This document shows, in pieces, positions 25,678 to 34,651 of a DNA stretch of 64,000 nt. The translations under genes were made by a program, and so were the position numbers. Numbering within the stretch: position 1 is the stretch's first letter; every line of letters starts with the position of its first letter. Origin of the DNA: Pseudomonadales bacterium (GTDB lineage: Bacteria; Pseudomonadota; Gammaproteobacteria; Pseudomonadales; Azotimanducaceae); the NCBI GenBank assembly GCA_017642855.1, contig JAEPOO010000001.1:496001-560000 (forward strand), given 5' to 3'. Under the pieces are notes generated by a model, which had not been told where the DNA came from, made no database searches, and worked only from the letters and a program-made list of their open reading frames with translations.

Positions 25678-26814
25678 TTATCCGAGGGCAATTTCGTATA
25701 GTGTTTCATACTCGCTTTGAGAGCAAGGGCGAGGATTGGTGAAGGTGCATACATCCTTCGCTGCATGTTCAGCCAGGTGTCGAATCTGGTCTCTTTCAAC
25801 GCCCATTTCAGTTATGTTGGCCGGTAATCCAAGGTCTGCGTTTAACTGACGAATGTGATCCGCAGGATCTGCATGTTCACTCAGGCCCATCGCTCGATTC
25901 AGACGTGCATATTTGTCACCGACATGATCGCGATTAAAGTCGAGAATGGTCGGAAGGAACACAGCGTTCAGTGTCCCGTGGTGTAGTCGAAGGTTCTCGT
26001 CTGCGCCGCAGGCGTGGCTCATGGAGTGCACAGCGCCCAGACCTTTACTGAACGCCATGGCGCCCTCGGTCGCCGCCATCATCATGTGCCAGCGAGCGTT
26101 TAGATCGTTTCCGTCTTTGACCGCTTTCAGCAGGTTGCCATCTCGTACTGCGCGCTCGACGCCGTCGAGACCGACGGCTTCTGCCGGTGGATTAATTTCC
26201 GGTGAGAGCAGCGCTTCAATGCAATGAGTCACAGCATCCATGCCGGTCGCTGCTGTTAGCGAAGGCGGTAATCCAGTTGTCAGCTCTGGATCGCAGATGG
26301 CGGTGAGCGGTCGAAGATGCGGGCTGATCAGAATAAGCTTCTCGCCATTATTCATGATGATGACAGAGCCGCTGGAGACCTCGCTGCCTGTGCCGGAAGT
26401 TGTTGGGATCGCGACGAGTGGTGCAACCTTGCTGATTTTTTCGACGCCACCCAAGCCTGCGGTGTAGTCGATCAGGTCACCCTCATGGGTGACGGCCAGC
26501 GCAACCGCTTTTGCCAGGTCCATGGAAGAGCCTCCACCCAGCGCAACAATCCCATCGCAACCATCAGCTTGGTATCGCTCAACCGCTTTTTCGACAGCGC
26601 TTTGTGTTGGGTTTTCTGGTGTGTCATCAAAAATGGAAAGCGTGATGTCGTTGCTGAGCTTGCCGGCGATATCCCGCGCCATACCGAGTTTCACAAGGCC
26701 CTGGTCGGTACACATCAATGGGCGTTTGATGCCGTGAGCGGCGAGCACGTCACCGAGTTGCGCGCTTGCACCATGATCAAAGACCGTGTTGTTCAGGAAG
26801 GTCAGGTTCGCCAT
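25678..26814 (-). CDS. Iron-containing alcohol dehydrogenase (second copy)
   Basis: A 378-aa Fe-[13 protein letters not shown] binds the nucleotide and [10 protein letters not shown] is the conserved loop. Ligands Asp193-x3-His197, His263 and His279 are in place. Only distantly similar to the paralogue at 3565 and lacking its linked SDR. Its ATG directly abuts the stop of the upstream nuclease gene (26815), so the two are translationally coupled. Substrate unknown; medium-chain alcohol or 4-hydroxybutyrate-like oxidation are options. It is the next-to-last gene of the block headed by zur, but probably has its own physiology. Confidence 0.9.
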   Translation of the reverse strand: MANLTFLNNTVFDHGASAQLGDVLAAHGIKRPLMCTDQGLVKLGMARDIAGKLSNDITLSIFDDTPENPTQSAVEKAVERYQADGCDGIVALGGGSSMDLAKAVALAVTHEGDLIDYTAGLGGVEKISKVAPLVAIPTTSGTGSEVSSGSVIIMNNGEKLILISPHLRPLTAICDPELTTGLPPSLTAATGMDAVTHCIEALLSPEINPPAEAVGLDGVERAVRDGNLLKAVKDGNDLNARWHMMMAATEGAMAFSKGLGAVHSMSHACGADENLRLHHGTLNAVFLPTILDFNRDHVGDKYARLNRAMGLSEHADPADHIRQLNADLGLPANITEMGVERDQIRHLAEHAAKDVCTFTNPRPCSQSEYETLYEIALG

Positions 26815-27879
26815 TTATTTGTCCTGCTTGTGTTTTTGTTCGAGTGTGACGACAAGCGGCCAATGATCGGATGCACCTTCACGTGTTTCGGATCTATATC
26901 GTGCCGGTGTGCCTTTGGCTGTGACCTGCTCGGGGAGCGCGTTGGCGAGCGCAACTGAACCAGGCTTGATGCGCCAGCTTGTGTGATCGCCATTCAATCC
27001 GGAAACGATGATCATGTCGAGGAAAGACCAGTTGTCGTCACGTGCGTAGTAGTAGGTGCCCCTGCAGCCTTTGCACTCGTCGTGCACGACCACCCAGTCG
27101 GGTCGAACCATTGTGTCGAGTAGACGTTCGCGTTCATCTTCAGTGCTTGTCGTGTTGAAGTCACCAGCGGCAAAAGCAAGTCTGTCCTCAGGCAGCCCTT
27201 CCTGCAGCAATTGGAGGTGTTTGTAAGCCTCGATTCTCATTTCGGTGGGATGAAAAGGCGCAGGGAAGTGTACGGAGTAACCGGTCAGTGTTTCGCCACC
27301 GGGAAGTGTAAACGTTGCTTCAAGAATACCGCGCGTGTCACCGGCGCGTTCGCGGTGGGCTTGGATGACGAGGGGATGCAAGGTCGGTTCACCTGCCAGC
27401 GGTAGTTTGCTCAGAAAAGCGACGTCGATACCGCGTTTATCTTTGCCTTCGATCAGAATCGACTTTTTATATCCAAGATCTGAAAGGTGTTCATTACGAA
27501 GGCGTTCCAGAATGTGTTCGTTCTCAACTTCCTGCAGGGCAATAACATCAGCGCCCTGGCCGTCGTTTACCTGTCGGATGACCTTGGCGAGCACAGACAT
27601 CTTGTGGGTGACCGCCTCATCGCTCCAGTCCAGGTCCAAGCATTCGCTCCGCCAGTAGGGATTGCTGATGGTTGAACAAGCCTCTTGATGCGCCTTGTTT
27701 TGTTTGGCAGAGAGTGGCAGGTAGGCTTTGTCATCTTTATTTGGATCATCGATGTTATCGAAGAGGTTTTGCACATTCAGCGCCATTAATGTGACGTCTT
27801 TATGTGCATCGGCGGTCGCTTGATTGGTTGCCCATAGGCAAAGGACTGTGATGGTGATCAACAGGCGAGACTGCAACAT
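26815..27879 (-). CDS. Secreted endonuclease/exonuclease/phosphatase-family protein
   Basis: A 354-aa EEP-fold enzyme with a signal peptide (LLITITVLCLWATNQATA). Motifs are in order: MALNVQNLFDN (metal Asn), VIALQEVEN (metal Glu), VAFLSKLPL, SVHFPAP (His), AFAAGDFN (Asp/Asn) and ASDHWPLVV (general base His). Exported, so probably a periplasmic or extracellular DNase/phosphodiesterase. It follows PhoX by 2 bp, and together they would release phosphate from nucleic acids, a sensible phosphate-scavenging pair. The His/Asp residues expected for catalysis are all visible. Confidence 0.82.
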   Translation of the reverse strand: MLQSRLLITITVLCLWATNQATADAHKDVTLMALNVQNLFDNIDDPNKDDKAYLPLSAKQNKAHQEACSTISNPYWRSECLDLDWSDEAVTHKMSVLAKVIRQVNDGQGADVIALQEVENEHILERLRNEHLSDLGYKKSILIEGKDKRGIDVAFLSKLPLAGEPTLHPLVIQAHRERAGDTRGILEATFTLPGGETLTGYSVHFPAPFHPTEMRIEAYKHLQLLQEGLPEDRLAFAAGDFNTTSTEDERERLLDTMVRPDWVVVHDECKGCRGTYYYARDDNWSFLDMIIVSGLNGDHTSWRIKPGSVALANALPEQVTAKGTPARYRSETREGASDHWPLVVTLEQKHKQDK

Positions 27880-27881
27880 GA

Positions 27882-29768
27882 TTAGCTTCCTATGAGTTTA
27901 CCGTTCTCCTGACGAATGGCGATGACACTCGGTCGCGGTGGATGATCTTTCCTAAAGTCGGGCCAACGGCTTGTTGGCTCCTCGAACGTGGCGCCCTTGC
28001 CGTCCCCAGGATGTTGGATTGAGAGAAACAGGGTTCTACCGTCTGGTGTGAACTGCGGGCCGCAAACTTCCGCGCCAACAGGCGCTCTGAAGAAGGCTTT
28101 GCCTGTACCGCGTCTTTCACCATCGGTTTCCATCGCCCAGAGTCCGTCAGCGCCGCCTGTGTATTGATTGCCGTCGGTGGCGACCCACAAGCGTCCAATG
28201 GGATCAACGGCGCCGTTATCCGGGCTGCCGAACCAGCCGTTGTCTGACGTCGCCTTGTTCCAGGTTGTTTGAACGGGGCGATTCATGGGATTACCGCACT
28301 GCACCAGTATCTCCCACCGACTTCGGGTGGCTGCAAAGTCTCCGTTTGGCTCGACGATCTCTATGATGTGGCCATAGGCATTAAAGGGTCTTGGATTGGC
28401 GACATTGACCTGACCAGCCGTACGTTTGTGATTGTTGGTCAGCATTACCCAGGCACGTCCGCTTTCCTGGTGGGGCTGAACATCCTCCGGGCGATCCATC
28501 GGGGTGGCGCCAAGAAGATCCGCGGCTCGACGGGTTTCGATGAGAACGTCTGCCTGTGAGTCGAAACCGTTGTCTTTGATAAGAGGACCATGCCCATGTT
28601 GAACAGGCAGCCAGTCGACATAACCGTCTTCACCGAACTTCGCGACATAGAGTGTGCCTTCATCCAATAGATCGGGATCAGGCTTGTCTGCGATATAGGC
28701 GTGCTTCGTGACAAATTTGTAGACGTAGTCGAAACGTTGATCGTCCCCCATGTAAAGCACGACCCGCCCGTCTGGCGCCATCACGGTTTCCGCACCCTCG
28801 TGTTTGAATCGTCCGAGGGCGGTTCGCTTTTTTGGTGTGGATGTTGGGTCTTTAGGGTCGACTTCGACGATCCAACCGAAACGGTTTGGCTCCCGCGGTT
28901 CCTTTTCTACATTGTATCGATCAACGAATGCGCCCCAGGCAAACCGCGTATGGTCCAGGCCGTATCTTTTGTGTGAGGCGGCCTCCATGTGCTCTTCGGG
29001 TAGCTGGCCGAGGAAATGCAAATTGAAGTTTTCTTCCGCCATGAGCCAGGTGCCCCAGGGCGTGATGCCACCGGCACAGTTGTTAAAGGTCCCGGATGCA
29101 ATCGTGCCGCTTGGGTCAGCTGACGTTTTCAGACGCTCATGTCCGGCCGCAGGTCCAGTGATCTGCATCGGTGTTTTGTGTGCAGTGATTCTTCGGTTGT
29201 AGTGAGAGCCGATCGCCGGTTTCCACCGGTCACCGTCACGTTTTAGTTCAACGACCGACCCCCCCAAGGCCGCCAGTTCCACCATGACATGTTCCAATCT
29301 GATGGTCTTGGGGAATCCGTCTTGTATCCCCGAGAACATCAATGGTGTGCTGGTGTACTCATGGTTTACGCAGAGCAGTCCCCGATTTTTATCCAACTGG
29401 ACAAAGCCAATGTAATCGTTGTTGTAGCCGAAGCGCTTGAGTTGCTCTGCTTCTGTTTGGTTAAAAGGATCAAATTCAGGGGCGGACTCATCGAACAGGT
29501 GATCTCCCCACTTCAAAAGGATATCTGTAGTGTATCCCTGCGGCACGTGATGAGTTTCGTCACTACCGCGGCTGATTTCCTGGAAGGTGAAACGGTTTTG
29601 ACGCTTATCTGCTGCAAATGAAAGGCGGCTGGCGGCCAGCATGCCGGCTGCGGAGAGCATGCCGCTCAATACCGCTCTTCGGCTCAGCCGGGATTCAATC
29701 AGATCACCGATCAGTGGTGTGTTCGAGTTTACTCTGGGATTTGAAGAAAGGTCATCTGGATCGAACAT
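27882..29768 (-). CDS. phoX: PhoX-family alkaline phosphatase (DUF839), Tat-exported
   Basis: A 628-aa PhoX-like phosphatase, a Ca/Fe-dependent phosphomonoesterase exported folded. The twin-arginine leader is SRRAVLSGMLSAAGML near residue 30. Family hallmarks include NHEYTSTPLMF and NNCAGGITPWGTWLMAEEN, YMGDDQRFDYVYKFV and RWPDFRKDHPPRPSVIAI at the C-terminus. Length and order match PhoX proteins of marine bacteria. The EEP nuclease follows 2 bp downstream. It begins 60 bp after the DUF3299 gene that ends the zinc operon, so it may have its own promoter in that gap or be read through. Confidence 0.88.
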   Translation of the reverse strand: MFDPDDLSSNPRVNSNTPLIGDLIESRLSRRAVLSGMLSAAGMLAASRLSFAADKRQNRFTFQEISRGSDETHHVPQGYTTDILLKWGDHLFDESAPEFDPFNQTEAEQLKRFGYNNDYIGFVQLDKNRGLLCVNHEYTSTPLMFSGIQDGFPKTIRLEHVMVELAALGGSVVELKRDGDRWKPAIGSHYNRRITAHKTPMQITGPAAGHERLKTSADPSGTIASGTFNNCAGGITPWGTWLMAEENFNLHFLGQLPEEHMEAASHKRYGLDHTRFAWGAFVDRYNVEKEPREPNRFGWIVEVDPKDPTSTPKKRTALGRFKHEGAETVMAPDGRVVLYMGDDQRFDYVYKFVTKHAYIADKPDPDLLDEGTLYVAKFGEDGYVDWLPVQHGHGPLIKDNGFDSQADVLIETRRAADLLGATPMDRPEDVQPHQESGRAWVMLTNNHKRTAGQVNVANPRPFNAYGHIIEIVEPNGDFAATRSRWEILVQCGNPMNRPVQTTWNKATSDNGWFGSPDNGAVDPIGRLWVATDGNQYTGGADGLWAMETDGERRGTGKAFFRAPVGAEVCGPQFTPDGRTLFLSIQHPGDGKGATFEEPTSRWPDFRKDHPPRPSVIAIRQENGKLIGS

Positions 29769-29828
29769 GTGGCGGATTACTTCTTTGATTGGTGTGAAGG
29801 AATAATAGGACGCGTATTGGAAGATCTG

Positions 29829-30668
29829 TTAAAGGGCGTCCTCCGGATCTACGACTCGAGCCTGTTTCATCTGGTAGATAACGCCGGTTGTGGCGGCATC
29901 AATGAGTTCGAATTCACCTTCCAGAATCACAGGGGCCCATGAGGCCTCGACGCCTTCTTCAGAAAACACCTCAATCACACCTGCTGGTCCACCCGGGATA
30001 TGGAAGAAACAGTGGGGTGGGCTTGAGGTCAATAAGAAATGCCGCTGAATAGAATCCGGGTCCAGGGGCATCATAAAGCCTGAGACGCGAACAACTTCGC
30101 CGTTTTGTTGTTTAACGATTTCCGGAAAGGTGATTTCGACGTTGCCGTCGACGAAATCCAGCTTCGTCTGCATCAGTTCTGACCAGTTGAGGCCTGATTC
30201 CAGCGTTTGTGCTGTTGGAAAATCGTTGATGGCCAGACTGATGACGTTGAAATAAACCGTCGCTTCGTTTTCTCCGAACGAAACCGTCAGCTTATCCATA
30301 CCCTGCAGGCCCGCCGTGACACTAAATTCCACGATGCCGCTTTCATCGGTGCTGGAAAGCGCGGTTGATTGGCCCGGAGGAATCACAGCGCTGGTACCTT
30401 CAAGGTTAAAATCGGGTTGTAAGCCGATGACTGGACGGCCCTCTTCGTTGTCGACAGACAGAGCCAGGTTGACCTGGTAGCCCTCAATCACATCAATAAT
30501 ACTTCTGCCCCGTTCATCGGTGTAACCCGAATCGGAAAGAATCTCGAATCGATAGGTGTCTTGGTTGTTGGCGGAAACCGGAATGTCCAGATCGTCAGGC
30601 TGACTGAATACAATTGATGACGTCATCAGAACGACGATCGTAATAACGATCGGCAGAGTTTGTTTCAT
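29829..30668 (-). CDS. DUF3299 protein with N-terminal Ig-like domain, periplasmic
   Basis: A 279-aa exported protein (signal peptide residues 5-22). Residues 35-145 look like a bacterial Ig-like fold (FSVTAGLQGMDKLTVSF). The C-terminal half is DUF3299-like: VVRVSGFMMPLDPDS, then FLLTSSPPHCFFHIPGG with Cys220 and His223, where the family has a C-x-H element. DUF3299 genes sit beside a MacB-like ATPase and permease in Zur-regulated loci (P. aeruginosa PA4063-PA4066, from memory). The start is 10 bp after the permease stop. The Ig-like extension is unusual for DUF3299. I infer a periplasmic partner of the transporter. Confidence 0.7.
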   Translation of the reverse strand: MKQTLPIVITIVVLMTSSIVFSQPDDLDIPVSANNQDTYRFEILSDSGYTDERGRSIIDVIEGYQVNLALSVDNEEGRPVIGLQPDFNLEGTSAVIPPGQSTALSSTDESGIVEFSVTAGLQGMDKLTVSFGENEATVYFNVISLAINDFPTAQTLESGLNWSELMQTKLDFVDGNVEITFPEIVKQQNGEVVRVSGFMMPLDPDSIQRHFLLTSSPPHCFFHIPGGPAGVIEVFSEEGVEASWAPVILEGEFELIDAATTGVIYQMKQARVVDPEDAL

Positions 30669-30678
30669 GTTGGCATCC

Positions 30679-32112
30679 TTAGGGTGCGCTCAGCGTGCGA
30701 GCCACGTCTGTACTGTAAGCCTGCCACGCTGGAATCATAGCTGTGACCGAGCCAGTAAGCAGGAGTCCGCCGACTAAAGCAAATTCGCCGCTGGCCCATG
30801 TCCATCCGCTGATGACGATGCCCTGACCGTCACCGAGCCACTGGCCCAGAAGCTCGATACCGCCATGCGCCAGAAGTAGCCCGAAGATTATACCGGCGAT
30901 AGTGAGTAACATCCCCTCGATAAAGAGTAGATAGAATAATTCACCTCTTGTGGCGCCCAGACATCGTAGGACTGCGAGATCGTGGCGCCGTGCGCTCAGA
31001 GAGGCATAAAGCGCTGCGAAAATGGAAAGGGCAGCACTGACGACCAGAACAACGGCAAAGGCATTCAGCCAGTTCAGACCGATACCCACGATCTGAAGTA
31101 ATCGTGTGATTTCAAAAGCGGGTGATGCGGCCTGCAAGCCTGTCTCGGCGTTAATTTCCCGCGGCAGTGTCAGAGCAGCCAGCGGTGAGGACAGCTGAAC
31201 CAGAAGTAGGGTGATTTCGTCGCCATGCTCTTCATGATTGGGTGCTTCGTGTTTGTGCTCGTCATGATCGTTTGCATCGGGAGCGTGTTCCTGCTCCTCA
31301 TGAGCATGTGCGTCGTGATCGTGTTCGTGTTCGTCATGATCATGTTCCTCTTCATGCGCATCCTGTTCGTGCTCGTTATGATCATGTGCGTCGTGATCAT
31401 GCTCCTCTTCATGTTCGTCATGAGCGTGTTCTTCTTCACCAGCTTCGTTTCCGTGCGCTTCTTCATGCGCATCATGTTCGTGCTCATCGTGAACATGGCT
31501 GGCGTGCATCAGCCAGACACTTTCGGTAGAGGTGACAATCAGACTGTCCAGCACTGAATCTGTAGGAGCAAAAGTACCAACCACGGTGTAGGTCGAATCG
31601 TCGTGGGTGTCTCCGTTTTCAGCGAGTCCGTGCACACCGGCAAAGGTATCCCCGACACTGAGAGCGCTGGTCTGTGCAACACGTGATCCGATCACCGCTT
31701 CAAAGGGATGATCCCAGTAGCTGCCTTCTTGTACCTCGCCATCGTAAAGGGCCGCAAACTCAGTCACTGTTCCCACGATGCGATAGCCTCGAAAGCTGTC
31801 ACCGAGAGAGAGAGGGATCGCGTTACCGACCGAAGGGTGCTCCTGCCAACGTTCAACCTCTGACGCTGGTATGTTTCCCGGTGGTACATCGGCATGATAA
31901 ACGCCGGAGAGCACGAGTTGCAGTGGACTTCCCTTCGCGCCGATAACAAGATCGATGCCTGCAGCATTCTTTGTCAGTGTATTTGATAGCTGGGCACTTG
32001 CCAGTAAAAGAATGGCAATGCTCGCGGTGCCTAACGCGAGTAAAAGTATGTTGACTGCGGATGAAAGAGGGGATGCCCTCAGATTAGCGAGTGCCAGTCG
32101 AAACAGACTCAT
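30679..32112 (-). CDS. MacB/FtsX-type ABC permease with histidine-rich periplasmic loop
   Basis: A 477-aa permease with the FtsX/MacB plan: one membrane helix (residues 20-40), a periplasmic domain, then three helices after residue 335. The conserved DLVIGAKGSPLQLVLSGVYH matches the subfamily paired with DUF3299. Between residues 203 and 296 lies a loop with 29 His plus many Asp/Glu, obviously able to bind several metal ions. In related loci a separate His-rich protein (DUF2796) precedes the ATPase; none is found here, so the loop may replace it. It overlaps the ATPase gene by 4 bp. Probable role: zinc acquisition under Zur control. Direction of transport is inferred only. Confidence 0.82.
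   Translation of the reverse strand: MSLFRLALANLRASPLSSAVNILLLALGTASIAILLLASAQLSNTLTKNAAGIDLVIGAKGSPLQLVLSGVYHADVPPGNIPASEVERWQEHPSVGNAIPLSLGDSFRGYRIVGTVTEFAALYDGEVQEGSYWDHPFEAVIGSRVAQTSALSVGDTFAGVHGLAENGDTHDDSTYTVVGTFAPTDSVLDSLIVTSTESVWLMHASHVHDEHEHDAHEEAHGNEAGEEEHAHDEHEEEHDHDAHDHNEHEQDAHEEEHDHDEHEHDHDAHAHEEQEHAPDANDHDEHKHEAPNHEEHGDEITLLLVQLSSPLAALTLPREINAETGLQAASPAFEITRLLQIVGIGLNWLNAFAVVLVVSAALSIFAALYASLSARRHDLAVLRCLGATRGELFYLLFIEGMLLTIAGIIFGLLLAHGGIELLGQWLGDGQGIVISGWTWASGEFALVGGLLLTGSVTAMIPAWQAYSTDVARTLSAP
31225..31506 (-). repeat. Low-complexity His/Asp/Glu coding repeat inside the permease
   Basis: This 282-bp stretch encodes residues 203-296 of the permease. Read on the plus strand it is an imperfect tandem of trinucleotide motifs (TCATGATCATG, CTCTTCATG and variants). 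Codons are almost all CAT/CAC, GAT/GAC and GAA/GAG. Such runs expand and contract by slippage, so loop length should vary between strains. Confidence 0.85.
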
Positions 32113-32765
32113 GCGGCACCCTCCAGGCTAAATACTCGGTCTACTCGATTGCGAACCCGCTCGTCGTGCGTCACCACGATGAGCGCTGCGTTGGTATTAA
32201 CGGTTAGCTCACGCAGCATCTTCATCGCATCCTCAGCATTGTCATCGTCTAGTGCAGAGGTAGGTTCGTCAGCAACCAGGAGGGTTGGGCGGTGCGCGAC
32301 AGATCGTGCGATCGCCGCGCGCTGTGCCTGACCCTGGCTGAGCTGATGAGGTTTCTGGTTTGCCAGATCCGCAATGCCGAGCTGCGCCAACAGACCAAGC
32401 GCGTATTCTCTGTCTATGGGTGCCCGTGCCAGTCGCTGCGCGAGAAGCAGGTTGTCGATTACACCCATCGCAGGAACCAAATGGAGACGCTGAAAGACGA
32501 TGCCAATGTGTTGGCCTCTTATTCGGTCGATTTGGCCCTCGCCCAGTTGAGTGATGTCGGTACCGTTGATCAGTACCTGTCCCTGGTCAGGTTTCAGCAA
32601 TCCGGCGATCAGGTGCATGAAAGTGGTTTTACCGCAGCCTGACGGGCCAAGTACGCCGACACATTCACCGCTCGAAACTTCGAAGTTATTGATACTGAGC
32701 AGAGGTTGATCGTAGTGAAATTCCAGATTCGCAATCTGGAGAACCGGAGATTCGTTGGTGGCCAT
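32109..32765 (-). CDS. ABC transporter ATPase, LolD/MacB type
   Basis: A 218-aa ATPase with Walker A GPSGCGKTTF (residues 40-49), LSQGQAQRAAIAR signature, LLVADEPTSALD Walker B and VTHDER switch. Its closest named groups are LolD/MacB/YknY, which serve FtsX-like permeases through mechanotransmission rather than classical channels. It pairs with the permease that overlaps its stop by 4 bp. It starts 3 bp after the COG0523 gene, so expression follows the zur operon. Confidence 0.88.
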   Translation of the reverse strand: MATNESPVLQIANLEFHYDQPLLSINNFEVSSGECVGVLGPSGCGKTTFMHLIAGLLKPDQGQVLINGTDITQLGEGQIDRIRGQHIGIVFQRLHLVPAMGVIDNLLLAQRLARAPIDREYALGLLAQLGIADLANQKPHQLSQGQAQRAAIARSVAHRPTLLVADEPTSALDDDNAEDAMKMLRELTVNTNAALIVVTHDERVRNRVDRVFSLEGAA

Positions 32766-32768
32766 GAC

Positions 32769-33776
32769 TTAGTCTTTTCCTGCTGCCTTTAGCAATTCCT
32801 GCTCTAACTTCTCGACATCAAAACTTTCAGTCGCGATGACCTCGATTCGGCTGTCTTCCAGTGACTCTAATGCCAATTCTGACGGCGCATCGCCGGCAAA
32901 ATTGTACCCCACGCTACCCTCGTTGGTGCGCACCAGAGCTTTGATTCGTTCAGCTTTTGTTTGGGAAAGTGATTGATAAACCGCTTTTCTGTCGAAGATG
33001 AGTGAAGGCTCGAATATCCAGCCGTGAGATATGAAGCCCTCTCCCTGATTGCTGAGTCTGACAAAGCCTTCGGGAGGGAATGCCATGGCAGGTTCTTCTA
33101 TGGGGAAGCTGCCCACTTTTGCGCCTTCGCCAGTTGCATCTTTAAATCGCCAGGTCTTTGCTTCTTGTTCCAGTAGCGGCGATGAGAGGCCTTCGCCAGA
33201 AGATTGAGTCAGGGTTCTTTCCTGGAGCCAGCCTTTGCTGTTGAGGTAAGCCTCCAGCTTTTCGAAGTCGCCATCCGCATAAAGGTCAGATTTGCTGGCG
33301 ACGATAACGTCAGCGATTTCCAGCTGTTCGTTAAAAGTCTGGTGATTAATGTATCGCTCGTCAGCGATCTTCCGAGCGTCGACTAATGTCACGGTTGCGC
33401 GTATATCGAGCACGTCTTTATAGTGCTCGGTTGAGAGCACGTTAACGACTTCAAAGGGATGACCCAGGCCCGTGGGTTCAATGATGAGCCGATCCGGTTT
33501 GGCGCGAGCCAGCAACATATTCATCGCCATCTGCATGGGCAGGCCGGCTGTGCAGCACATACAGCCCCCGGGGACTTCTCGAATGAAAACGTTGCCGTCG
33601 CCACCAGCAGTAAGCAGACCTCCATCGATGCCGACTTCACCGAATTCGTTGACAAGGATGGCCCAGCGTTCTGATTCAGGTTTAGCCTTTAGCAGGTTCA
33701 GGATGGCTGTTGACTTTCCAGCACCGAGAAATCCGGAAATGATGTTTGTCGGGATGCCTTCCAGGCGGTCAGTCAT
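32769..33776 (-). CDS. COG0523 GTPase (second subfamily), zur operon
   Basis: A 335-aa G3E GTPase, shorter than the copy at 6300. Walker A GAGKST is at residues 18-23, and the metal-binding CxCC is Cys72-Met-Cys74-Cys75 in GGCMCCTAG. EPTGLGHP and VASKSDL follow. The C-terminal domain is brief. COG0523 proteins insert or shuttle metal using GTP. Its place between MerC and a Zur-linked ABC transporter indicates zinc. It overlaps the MerC gene by 8 bp. Having two COG0523 subfamilies under one motif suggests separate client proteins. Confidence 0.88.
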   Translation of the reverse strand: MTDRLEGIPTNIISGFLGAGKSTAILNLLKAKPESERWAILVNEFGEVGIDGGLLTAGGDGNVFIREVPGGCMCCTAGLPMQMAMNMLLARAKPDRLIIEPTGLGHPFEVVNVLSTEHYKDVLDIRATVTLVDARKIADERYINHQTFNEQLEIADVIVASKSDLYADGDFEKLEAYLNSKGWLQERTLTQSSGEGLSSPLLEQEAKTWRFKDATGEGAKVGSFPIEEPAMAFPPEGFVRLSNQGEGFISHGWIFEPSLIFDRKAVYQSLSQTKAERIKALVRTNEGSVGYNFAGDAPSELALESLEDSRIEVIATESFDVEKLEQELLKAAGKD

Positions 33777-34170
33777 GTTGGCATTCAGCGATCTGGCAAT
33801 GTCGGTAGTTCAGAACGTGCCCCATGGCAACGAGTGAAGCGCCAAATACCGTCACCCAACGCTCAAGGTTTTCGCCAAGAAGGTCATGACCCCAGAACGC
33901 AGCGAATACCAGTACACCAAGACCCGACAACCCCCAGGCCAGCACCTGAAGTTGTTCGTGTCGACGGCAACCGAGTGTGAGTGCAATGACGCTGGTTGGC
34001 AGTACAAGCCAGATCAGCAATTTGTGGAAGCTTTCATCTGCCACGGGAAGTAATGCAATAGAGGGGAGAAGTGCAAGGGCGAGCGGCAGAGCGAGGCAGT
34101 GAATCGCGCACAGCGCAGACAGACCAATCGCTGTTTTATCAAGTAACGTTCCAATTCCAAGCTTATCCAC
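33769..34170 (-). CDS. MerC-domain membrane protein
   Basis: I start it at GTG 34170, with GGGGA about 6 bp upstream, giving 133 aa and an 8-bp overlap with the zur stop; a longer frame would begin at 34227 deep inside zur. Four hydrophobic segments and the motif SALCAIHCLALP (metal-contacting Cys pair) identify the MerC family, named for mercury uptake. The C-terminus NYRHCQIAECQHD has more Cys/His. Paired with zur and COG0523 genes, such MerC-domain proteins probably handle zinc. No mer genes are present. Confidence 0.78.
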   Translation of the reverse strand: MDKLGIGTLLDKTAIGLSALCAIHCLALPLALALLPSIALLPVADESFHKLLIWLVLPTSVIALTLGCRRHEQLQVLAWGLSGLGVLVFAAFWGHDLLGENLERWVTVFGASLVAMGHVLNYRHCQIAECQHD

Positions 34171-34630
34171 TGCAGTCCCCGCATAGACAGTCAAATTCCA
34201 GCTGTTGGCTGGCGAGACTGAATCCAACTTTTGCCACTGATTCGTTCAGTGAGTTCATCAAACCGCGTTTTATACTGATTTCTCTCACGCGATAACAGCC
34301 TTTGCAGATCAAAAATTGTGGCTGTTCATGCTGGTGATCGCAGGTGATGTGTGAGCAAGCAACGTATTTTTTCGCGAGATCCAGTCGATGGACCAGATGT
34401 TCACTCTCGAGAAAATCCAGAATTCGGTAGACCGACATGGGTGGAAGCTGAAAGTCGAGTTCGTCTCGGCAGTAATCTGCCAGTTCATAGGCGGACATGG
34501 CTTTCTTTGAATCCACGAGGCCCTTCAGTACTTTCTTTCGTTTGTCTGTCAGTCGTGTGCCGCGACTTTTGCAGTAGTTTTCTGCGCGATCGAGAATCTC
34601 GCTGGTCGAAAATACAGGGTCTTGGTTCAT
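34163..34630 (-). CDS. zur: Fur-family zinc uptake regulator, Zur
   Basis: A 155-aa Fur-superfamily repressor. The winged helix includes LPPMSVYRILDFLESEHLVHR (residues 62-82), with SVYRILDFL as the recognition helix. Metal site residues: His94, Cys97, His99, His101. Structural zinc: Cys109-x2-Cys112 (FLICKGC) and Cys148-x-Cys150-x2-Cys153 (CLCGDC). The SHITCDHQHEQPQFLICKGC pattern is that of Zur rather than Fur. A Zur-like palindrome 22 bp before the ATG suggests autoregulation. It heads the operon merC-COG0523-ABC-DUF3299. Confidence 0.88.
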   Translation of the reverse strand: MNQDPVFSTSEILDRAENYCKSRGTRLTDKRKKVLKGLVDSKKAMSAYELADYCRDELDFQLPPMSVYRILDFLESEHLVHRLDLAKKYVACSHITCDHQHEQPQFLICKGCYRVREISIKRGLMNSLNESVAKVGFSLASQQLEFDCLCGDCSG

Positions 34631-34651
34631 GCGGTGAGAGACTGAATGAGA

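Noticed and set aside
31225..31557. Very hydrophobic plus-strand frame antisense to the His-rich loop
   Set aside because: It is the mirror of CAT/CAC and GAT/GAA codons, which read as Met/Val/Ile/Phe on the other strand. It has no start context.
33769..34227. Longer MerC reading starting at 34227
   Set aside because: It would overlap zur by 65 bp and add residues with no family similarity. The GTG at 34170 has a good ribosome site and an 8-bp overlap typical of coupled genes.
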